From positions 1-37,992 of the forward strand of contig JAQSCZ010000026.1 of NCBI GenBank assembly GCA_029945665.1: 37,992 bases of DNA, in the 5' to 3' direction. Below, piece after piece: positions 17,074 through 23,793 of the stretch; the stretch's first letter is position 1, and each line of letters opens with the position of its first letter. A program made the translations under genes and the position numbers. The DNA comes from a bacterium. GTDB taxonomy: Bacteria > Bacteroidota > Bacteroidia > NS11-12g > UBA955. The notes below the pieces were generated by a model, which searched no databases, had not been told where the DNA came from, and saw nothing but the letters and a program-made list of their open reading frames with translations.

Positions 17074-18339
17074 ATGAAAGTCTTTAAATTTGGTGGTGCA
17101 TCTGTCAAAGATGCTGATGCAGTAAGGAATGTAGGGCATATTATTGCCCAATATACTGGAGAAAAACTATTGGTTATCATTTCTGCCATGGGCAAAAACA
17201 CCAATAAATTGGAAGAATTGGTAGAAGCATTTTTGAAAAATGACTCAGAAAAAAAACAACAGATTATACAAGAACTGAAAGATTTTCATTTTAAAATAGC
17301 AAGGGATTTAATTGCCGACCCAAAACACCACATTTTTTCTGACCTCGAAGATCTTTTAATGGAATTAGAATGTGTCGTTGAAAAAAATTATAGCAATATT
17401 AGTTACGATGAAATTTATGATGGGATTATTTGTTATGGTGAATTACTTTCAACCAAAATAGTGAGTGATTATTTAAAAAGTATTGAAACTAAAAACAAAT
17501 GGGTAGATGCCCGAAATTTCATACAAACGGATAGTAATTTTAGAGAAGGACGCGTAAAATGGATGGAAACAGAAGAAACGATTAAACGCATTCTAAAACC
17601 ATATATCGACCGTAGCATTGTAATTACACAAGGATTTATTGGTCGCGATGAACATAACAACACCACAACACTTGGCAGAGAAGGCTCCGATTACAGCGCT
17701 GCGATATTCGCCTATTGTTTAGATGCACAAGATGTAACAATTTGGAAGGACGTAGCTGGTGTTATGAATGCTGACCCTAAACAATTTGCAGAAGCGGTAA
17801 AACTAGACGCCATCAATTACAATCAAGCCATTGAGTTGGCCTACTATGGCGCCTCTGTTATTCACCCTAAAACCATACAACCTTTAAAAAGCAAAAATAT
17901 TCAATTGAATGTGAACTCATTTATTAATATAGATGCTGTAGGGACTGCCATTAACAACAATGCCCCAGCCTTAACAAACGAGTGCTATATCATTAAAGAC
18001 AAGCAAACTTTATTATCCATTTCAACCAACAATTATTCCTTTATTGCAGAGGATAATTTAAGTGTCATCTTCGAAGCTTTTGCGAAGTATAAAGTTCGTA
18101 TAAACGTGATGCAAAATTCCGCCATTAGTTTCTCCGCCTGCTGCGATACCAAAGAAGATAAGATAAATGAAATGGTGAATGCATTGGCCAATGAATTTAC
18201 AATTGAGCAAAAAACTAATTGCACTTTATTAACCATTTACAATGCAAAAAAAGAGAATGCAATACCAGCCTTTTTAAATGCAAAACAAGTCATGCTAAAT
18301 CAGGAATTAGGTAAGGCAAGACAATTGGTACTTGCATAG
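17074..18339 (+). CDS. lysC: aspartate kinase
   Basis: A 421-residue enzyme phosphorylating aspartate, the first step to lysine, threonine, methionine and diaminopimelate. It starts with the family signature KVFKFGGASVKDADAV and has TTLGREGSDYSAA for ATP/aspartate binding and GVMNADPK in the kinase domain. Two C-terminal ACT-type segments follow (about 280-421; LLSISTNNYSFIAEDNLSVIFEAFAKYKVRINVMQ), the usual site of allosteric feedback. ATG 17074 is chosen because KFGG must be near the N-terminus; the frame stays open upstream to 17008 without matching the family. It is a monofunctional form, not fused to homoserine dehydrogenase. Confidence 0.93.
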   Translation: MKVFKFGGASVKDADAVRNVGHIIAQYTGEKLLVIISAMGKNTNKLEELVEAFLKNDSEKKQQIIQELKDFHFKIARDLIADPKHHIFSDLEDLLMELECVVEKNYSNISYDEIYDGIICYGELLSTKIVSDYLKSIETKNKWVDARNFIQTDSNFREGRVKWMETEETIKRILKPYIDRSIVITQGFIGRDEHNNTTTLGREGSDYSAAIFAYCLDAQDVTIWKDVAGVMNADPKQFAEAVKLDAINYNQAIELAYYGASVIHPKTIQPLKSKNIQLNVNSFINIDAVGTAINNNAPALTNECYIIKDKQTLLSISTNNYSFIAEDNLSVIFEAFAKYKVRINVMQNSAISFSACCDTKEDKINEMVNALANEFTIEQKTNCTLLTIYNAKKENAIPAFLNAKQVMLNQELGKARQLVLA

Positions 18340-18352
18340 ATTTCAATTGCTT

Positions 18353-19729
18353 TTAAGAGAGCAGACGGTATTTTATCTTACCGTGATGCCTTTTATCCAT
18401 TGGTAAATTCATGAAAACAATGTCTTTTAATGTTGGCAGTTGCTCTTTGATTCTTTCCTTTAAATCTTCAGTTGCATCTTTTTCCATTTGAATATAAGCT
18501 TTGTTATTAATAACAGTGCCGAAAACTAAACCTTTTATATTTGCCAGTTTTTTCTCAATTTCCATGAGGTATTGACCATTGAATTGTTGGTTTAAGGGCC
18601 CCGTTAAAAACAAGTGTTGTTCTGAATTAAAATAGGCATAATCGCCAGTTCTGTGCCATATTTCCCCTTCAAATAAAATTTTATTTTGATGATAGGCCTG
18701 TTCTGAATCCATGTAGTTTTTAACGACATGTAAGCCCGTAACCATGACTTCTCCAGCCTCGCCATTCTTGCACAATTCTACTTGGTTATTCTCTGTTTTT
18801 ACAACCTTTAATTCTGTAAAATCATCAACTGAACCTGCGTATAATCCTGGCTCATTTTCTTTCATTATAACATCCATTGCATTGCAATGGGCAATAGGTT
18901 CGGCTTCTGAAGATCCATATAAAACTGTGAAATTTTCTGCGCTTATTTTTTGTTGTATTTCTTTGATTCTGGATGGAAACAAAGCTGCACCTCCACAAAT
19001 AATTTGTTTTAATGAAATGGTCTTTTCAAGCCTTTGACAAAGCTGATAAAGTACAAAAGGTGAAAAAGAAAGATGTGTAATATGATTGCTTTCTATTTCT
19101 CTAGCTAGTTGATAAAAATTAGATTCAGGCAGTGCACTTAATTTAAGGTTTGAGGAAATAAAGGTACTTATTCCCAATCCAAGATTCAATAAAATAACGA
19201 CAGGGAAATTGGTACACATTAAGGCCGCTTCACTAGTAACAATATGCGATTGCAGCGCTAAAAACTGAGCATTCACGATAGCATGGGTACGTATGACAGC
19301 TTTAGATGCCGACCCTGTGCCTGAGGTAAACGAAATAATAGCTGCTTGATTCGCCTGAACATCGGCAACCAAAAGGTTGGATGTTCCAGACTGAGTTAGG
19401 CGCGTATTTAACCATTTCAATTTCCTAAATGGCGCCTGAAGCCAACTAATCATGCGCACTTTGGGCGTGCATAACAACCCATCACATTTTATCTTTTGCT
19501 GAGCCATTTTAACATCTGCAAGACTGGTCCACTCTTCTACAAATACTAGCGTACAAGCATTGGCTAACAGCGCCAATAAAGCCGCGTACATTTCAATGCT
19601 TAGTGGATGTAAAACCAAAACTTTTTTTGAATTTACAAATCCTTTCATTTGAAATTTTATTTGAAAACCAGTTACAAGGTCTTTTAATTCAGCATACGTT
19701 ACTGAGCGGCTACCATGCTGAATAGCCAT
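18353..19729 (-). CDS. adenylate-forming acyl ligase (AMP-binding); real start probably ATT at 19801
   Basis: An ANL-superfamily enzyme expected to activate a carboxylic acid as acyl-AMP. P-loop TSGTGSASKAVIRTH, A5 motif YGSSEAEPIA in place of YGxTE, TGD in WHRTGDYAYF, and a C-terminal catalytic Lys in HHGKIKYRL are visible. Coordinates start at the first conventional ATG (MAIQHGSRSVTYAEL), but the frame remains open to 19808, and the upstream codons read FNIVRFFFEQAERNPQT, which is ordinary N-terminal sequence of this family. No ATG, GTG or TTG exists there; the candidate is ATT 19799-19801, overlapping the preceding stop as TAATT. That gives 482 residues. It is the last gene of the nine-gene lipid-type operon. 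The substrate is unknown. Confidence 0.85.
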   Translation of the reverse strand: MAIQHGSRSVTYAELKDLVTGFQIKFQMKGFVNSKKVLVLHPLSIEMYAALLALLANACTLVFVEEWTSLADVKMAQQKIKCDGLLCTPKVRMISWLQAPFRKLKWLNTRLTQSGTSNLLVADVQANQAAIISFTSGTGSASKAVIRTHAIVNAQFLALQSHIVTSEAALMCTNFPVVILLNLGLGISTFISSNLKLSALPESNFYQLAREIESNHITHLSFSPFVLYQLCQRLEKTISLKQIICGGAALFPSRIKEIQQKISAENFTVLYGSSEAEPIAHCNAMDVIMKENEPGLYAGSVDDFTELKVVKTENNQVELCKNGEAGEVMVTGLHVVKNYMDSEQAYHQNKILFEGEIWHRTGDYAYFNSEQHLFLTGPLNQQFNGQYLMEIEKKLANIKGLVFGTVINNKAYIQMEKDATEDLKERIKEQLPTLKDIVFMNLPMDKRHHGKIKYRLLS

Positions 19730-19800
19730 AGTTTGCGGATTGCGTTCAGCTTGCTCGAAAAAAAAACGGACGATATTGAAATTTAAATCTGAGATAGTAA

Positions 19801-20763
19801 TTACAGTTTATAGAGCACATAATGTTTAACATTTTCGGCTCCGTATTTTTTTGATAAAACTTTTGAATGGTTTTGTTGATGCATCATCGCATGGAATAGT
19901 TTTGAGACTTTATACTGTTTAGCCAGTAGCATCATTTCATTACTTAAAATCCTTCCAACGCCAGCGTATCTGAATCCCTTTCGCCTAGCAATGGTTTTGG
20001 CTGTCATGCAATTGTTTAATCCAGACAGGTAAGCAACCCCATATCCCACTAAATGATTCATTTCATCATATACCAATGGCATTAAATTGGTGTCTAAAAC
20101 GGACAGCATACGCCTATACTTTTCTTTAAAATCCAAATATTCAATTTGCGTAAAGAATGGCGCTGCTGAAAATGCGTCTATGGTGATCTCATAAATTTCG
20201 GGTAACAGTGCCTCCCATTCTGATTTGGATTTATAACTTACTATATAGCCTTGTGGAATTTTTAAATCAATTTCAAAACTTGTTTGCAACTGGGTATAAT
20301 AATTGGCCTGAACACGGAATCCTGTTTTTTCAAAAACAGTGGTATAAAACTCAGGATTGACAATGTCATTTGGAAATAAACATGGAACACCCTTTGCCGC
20401 CAAGCGGTAATTTTGCCAAGTGCTGCCGTTCACTGGACCTATAAGCAAAGCATCTTGATATTCGGATTGAAACATATTTTTAAAAAGTTCTAAAAACCCA
20501 ATCCCAGCTTCGCAGGTTAATGCTTCGAAATGCCCAATAAAAAACACTAATTTACCATCCATCAAAATTGAACTGCGATACAATACCCCTCGGGCAATTG
20601 CCTCATCAAATTCTAGTAACATAAATCCTTTAACAAAAGGAACTTCTTCAATCGCATTTATCTGATTCGCATAATTTAAATCATTGGCATAAATTGTTTT
20701 TGAAAGCTCATAAAACTGCGCCAACAAATTGGTATCCGATAAATTAAATTGCACCAAATCCAT
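19801..20763 (-). CDS. GNAT-like acyltransferase (YghO-type)
   Basis: A 320-residue soluble protein. The N-terminal part (FYELSKTIYANDLNY ... GVLYRSSILMDGKLVFFIGHFEAL ... LLIGPVNGSTWQNYRLAAKG ... FEKTGFRVQANYYTQ) follows the pattern of N-acetyltransferase-like proteins of the YghO type. The C-terminal half (NHLVGYGVAYLSGL ... RKGFRYAGVGRILSNEMMLLAKQY) looks like a GNAT acyl-CoA binding core. The substrate is unknown. Its ATG overlaps the stop of the kinase-like gene (TAATG), and its own stop overlaps the probable ATT start of the ligase. In a lipid operon, an N- or O-acyltransferase role is plausible but inferred. Confidence 0.65.
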   Translation of the reverse strand: MDLVQFNLSDTNLLAQFYELSKTIYANDLNYANQINAIEEVPFVKGFMLLEFDEAIARGVLYRSSILMDGKLVFFIGHFEALTCEAGIGFLELFKNMFQSEYQDALLIGPVNGSTWQNYRLAAKGVPCLFPNDIVNPEFYTTVFEKTGFRVQANYYTQLQTSFEIDLKIPQGYIVSYKSKSEWEALLPEIYEITIDAFSAAPFFTQIEYLDFKEKYRRMLSVLDTNLMPLVYDEMNHLVGYGVAYLSGLNNCMTAKTIARRKGFRYAGVGRILSNEMMLLAKQYKVSKLFHAMMHQQNHSKVLSKKYGAENVKHYVLYKL

Positions 20764-21413
20764 TATAATTGAAATAAATGCATAACGATGACCACTGTTA
20801 ATGGGATGGTAATATTATCAAATCCTTTCGGACTGAATAGCTCGGCAAAGGCCGCTATTATTGCACAAGAAAACATAAAAACCAAGGGAATTTGAAAACC
20901 TAGTAAAAGCAATACCAATTGCAAAAAAAGGGAGGTCACCAAGAATGCTAAAAAACCACCCAAGCTCTTATGCTCTTTGTGTATTTTTATTTTTTTAAGC
21001 GGATATCTTTTCCCAACGAGGGCGGCTGACAAGTCGCAAATGGCCAAATGTAATACCGGTAAATAAAAATACAAATACTGGTGATTTTTCCATTGAAAAG
21101 CCGCAAAAGAAATAATAACGGCCAATGGGAAAAGATAACTTCCATAAGTCGTTCTCTCTACCTTGTGAATGGACTGTAATTGGTTGATTTTTTTTGAAAC
21201 TGCGAGTATAACGGCAAACAACAGACAAAGCAATATAACCCATTGTATATCTTTAAAAAAATAGGGAAACAACAATGAAATAAGGCCAGCTGAAATATGG
21301 CTCCATTTGCGGGTTATTTCAACTTCGACATGAAAATAATGGTACAATATTTCACCGATTCCAAAAGCGCCCAGGAACATCGCCGACAATTTAATAAGTG
21401 ATATTATCTCCAT
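20763..21413 (-). CDS. CTP-dependent polyprenol/phytol-kinase-like membrane protein (VTE5/SEC59/DGK1 family)
   Basis: A 216-residue protein with about six to seven membrane helices. Family marks are RKWSHISAGLIS near residue 35, CDLSAALVGKRYPLKK with the Asp, KEHKSLGGFLAF, and the terminal AELFSPKGFDNITIPL. Members use CTP to phosphorylate lipid alcohols such as dolichol, phytol, farnesol or diacylglycerol. The sequence does not show which. It starts with ATG overlapping the preceding stop (TAATG at 21413). Next to a prenyltransferase, a cytidylyltransferase and a phosphatidyltransferase it would fit as the kinase that makes or salvages a phospholipid or prenyl phosphate (inference). Confidence 0.75.
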   Translation of the reverse strand: MEIISLIKLSAMFLGAFGIGEILYHYFHVEVEITRKWSHISAGLISLLFPYFFKDIQWVILLCLLFAVILAVSKKINQLQSIHKVERTTYGSYLFPLAVIISFAAFQWKNHQYLYFYLPVLHLAICDLSAALVGKRYPLKKIKIHKEHKSLGGFLAFLVTSLFLQLVLLLLGFQIPLVFMFSCAIIAAFAELFSPKGFDNITIPLTVVIVMHLFQL

Positions 21414-22480
21414 TAAATGGTAAATGAGTTGAGATTAAAAGATTGATAAAAAAAACACAAATCACTTCCTATTACAGGCAATTTATCGAACTTTATATCC
21501 AACGCATTTAGTTCGCGTTTTACCAATAAATTCCAATACGCTATCCGTGTATTAGGTTTGCATATTTTTATGATATGATCCTTCTGTATTTTAAAAGTGG
21601 TTTCATCCATGTATTCAAAAATATTGGAAAGATTCATAATATCAAATTTACGTTCTACCGGAATATCTGTTAATCCGCCGAGGAACAATTCCAATTTGTC
21701 AATATTCAATTTCACTTGATGAAAATGTTCAGGCATTAAATAATAAGGTAATTTTACATTAAAAATACCGCGCAATTGATAGTCTAAATAATAATTCCTG
21801 AACACTGCGGTACTTTGCAAATGCATTTCGGCTTGCCTAAAAATTGTTTCGGCTACTGGCAATTTATTTTCATTGAAAAACTGTGGATCCCTTCCATATT
21901 TTCCTAATATTTTTTTTGAAAAAAAAGCTTTAAACAATAATCGCCATCGCCAAGTATTCCATGTATTTTGATAAAATTCAATTTGTTCTTGTTCTGATTT
22001 AATCTCGAATAATTTATCAATCGTTTTTTGTGAGTGAATAAGTGGTAAAAACCACTTGCGAAACAAGCGAAAATAATTTTCAAATTTACCCTGGTGTATG
22101 ATGCCATTTTCAATTAAGGACATATGCTTCCTAAAATAATCTAGGGCTTCCAAACTGAGCGAATTTTGAATATGCTCAAACAATTGCAACCTTTGTTGTG
22201 AATCAACAAATCCAAGAAATTCTAATACCTCTGCATAAGCAAGCTGTTTAATGGCTACTTGCTTTAATTCTGTCAAATACAATTGAGTGGCATTGATATC
22301 AAAAGCCAATACGACTTGTGGACCATGGGCAAGGTATGCCAATGAATTATCACCTGCTGAGGCAATACTTAAAATACTTTCATTGGCCACGGGCAAAGTA
22401 TTTCCAATTAACAAAGTTGTATCCTCCCAGCAATTGGCATAACGAATAAAGGAAAAATCAACAGGTTTTTTTGTCATCAT
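21413..22480 (-). CDS. DUF3419 family protein, BtaA-like
   Basis: A 355-residue protein matching DUF3419 over its length: RYANCWEDTTLLI, the SAM-site-like SIASAGDNSLAYL, AFDINATQLYLTELKQVA, GIIHQGKFENYFRLFRKWFLPLIHS, GRDPQFFNE, FDIMNLSNIFEYMDE and RIAYWNLLVKRE. The characterised member BtaA moves a 3-amino-3-carboxypropyl group from S-adenosylmethionine to diacylglycerol, giving the precursor of betaine lipids. No BtaB-like N-methyltransferase is present. Two Met codons begin the frame (22480, 22477). The gene sits three bases after the CDP-alcohol phosphatidyltransferase. Family assignment is firm; the reaction here is inferred. Confidence 0.8.
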   Translation of the reverse strand: MMTKKPVDFSFIRYANCWEDTTLLIGNTLPVANESILSIASAGDNSLAYLAHGPQVVLAFDINATQLYLTELKQVAIKQLAYAEVLEFLGFVDSQQRLQLFEHIQNSLSLEALDYFRKHMSLIENGIIHQGKFENYFRLFRKWFLPLIHSQKTIDKLFEIKSEQEQIEFYQNTWNTWRWRLLFKAFFSKKILGKYGRDPQFFNENKLPVAETIFRQAEMHLQSTAVFRNYYLDYQLRGIFNVKLPYYLMPEHFHQVKLNIDKLELFLGGLTDIPVERKFDIMNLSNIFEYMDETTFKIQKDHIIKICKPNTRIAYWNLLVKRELNALDIKFDKLPVIGSDLCFFYQSFNLNSFTI

Positions 22481-22483
22481 ATT

Positions 22484-23083
22484 TTATTTTCTGGTCGTCG
22501 AACTATTTTTAAAATAGTGAAAAATTGTTTTTGCGTTCAAGACTGGTTCTTTAGAAATTAAATTAATAATGAGACCTTCTATTTCTGAATAATATCCAAT
22601 AAGCATGGCGGCATAAAAAATGGCAGGTACCATTTTAAAGGTGAACAAAATAAATAAAAATACCCCTTGAAAATATCCTGCAATTTTAGCGCTGTATAGA
22701 TGCAGTCCTGTTGATGGACGCCCAAATCGAATTTGGGGCACCACCATGGTTAGCATATAAATGACAACAAATATTGACAACCAATATCCATATTCTGTAA
22801 ATAAGTAAAAATGAAACACACAAATACCAGCAATGGCTGATAAATAACTACCAATATCTGCCAAAGAATCCAGTATGGCTCCTTCCTTTGTTTGCAAATT
22901 GAATCGCCTTGCAATAAAACCATCAGCAATATCTGTTATCAGATTAATGGAAAAGAAAACTACAAAAGCAGTTTCCAATTTTAAAGCAATGAACACAAGA
23001 ATAATTGGAAACATGCAAAGTCTGTACATGCTTAGCACATTTGGAATATTCCATTGGATGTCTTTTAATTTAAGTCCAAACAT
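22484..23083 (-). CDS. CDP-alcohol phosphatidyltransferase
   Basis: A 199-residue membrane protein with the complete signature D-x2-D-G-x2-A-R-x8-G-x3-D-x3-D at 51-76 (begins DIADGFIAR, ends GAILDSLAD). These enzymes exchange CMP from a CDP-alcohol (usually CDP-diacylglycerol) for an alcohol head group. About five to six helices are visible. It starts two bases after the stop of the CdsA-type gene, whose CDP-lipid product it would use. The head-group acceptor cannot be predicted; the signature alone does not separate PgsA, PssA and PIS types. Confidence 0.85.
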   Translation of the reverse strand: MFGLKLKDIQWNIPNVLSMYRLCMFPIILVFIALKLETAFVVFFSINLITDIADGFIARRFNLQTKEGAILDSLADIGSYLSAIAGICVFHFYLFTEYGYWLSIFVVIYMLTMVVPQIRFGRPSTGLHLYSAKIAGYFQGVFLFILFTFKMVPAIFYAAMLIGYYSEIEGLIINLISKEPVLNAKTIFHYFKNSSTTRK

Positions 23084-23085
23084 AT

Positions 23086-23793
23086 TTATACTTTATCAAC
23101 TAACATTATTACCATTAAATATAACATTACTGTTATAAAACTATCGAATCTATCTAACACACCACCATGACCAGGAATTAAATGATCAAAGTCTTTGACA
23201 TTGGCCATGCGCTTAATTTTTGATGCAATCAAGTCACCCATCAAAGCAAAAAAAGCAAAACCAATAAAATGCAATATAGAAAAATATTCCGAGGACTGAT
23301 AATTTATAACAACGTAGATGGCCATTATGGCGCTGAAAAAACCAAAACCCAGACCTTCCCATGTTTTATTGGGACTAATAATTGGGGTAAGTTTATGTTT
23401 TCCGAACAATTGTCCGCCAATTTGAGACATCCCATCGAAAATAACAACAAAAACAAATATCGGCAATATTATTTCCGCATTAAACCATACAAAATAAAAA
23501 CTGGATAACAGTCCAACGCCTAAATACAAAGCGAGGATTCTCCATTTTTGATACGGATTTAAATCAAGATTTATAAGTTCAAAGAAGCCTTTTAAAACAA
23601 TGGCTAAAATAAAGATGGCTTTTAAAATAAGTTGGTCCGAAATAATGATTACAGAAACAATTGTAACGATCCATAAATACCAGTGGTACTTTTTTTTCAC
23701 AGCTACAATGCTGGCACTTCTAATTTTGTATAGCACCGCAAATCCAGCTACCATAAAAAAGAAAAGCAACATAAAAATACAATTTGGTATCAT
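23086..23793 (-). CDS. CdsA-type phosphatidate cytidylyltransferase
   Basis: A 235-residue polytopic protein making a CDP-lipid from CTP and a phosphatidate-like substrate. The family signature is complete: ISPNKTWEGLGFGF, then SKIKRMANVKDFDHLIPGHGGVLDRFDS, the last block at about 204-218. It is shorter than typical CdsA (about 260-285), with fewer N-terminal helices. Its location inside a dedicated lipid operon suggests a second, specialised enzyme alongside a housekeeping CdsA elsewhere (inference). The ATG overlaps the preceding stop as ATGA (23790-23793). Confidence 0.87.
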   Translation of the reverse strand: MIPNCIFMLLFFFMVAGFAVLYKIRSASIVAVKKKYHWYLWIVTIVSVIIISDQLILKAIFILAIVLKGFFELINLDLNPYQKWRILALYLGVGLLSSFYFVWFNAEIILPIFVFVVIFDGMSQIGGQLFGKHKLTPIISPNKTWEGLGFGFFSAIMAIYVVINYQSSEYFSILHFIGFAFFALMGDLIASKIKRMANVKDFDHLIPGHGGVLDRFDSFITVMLYLMVIMLVDKV

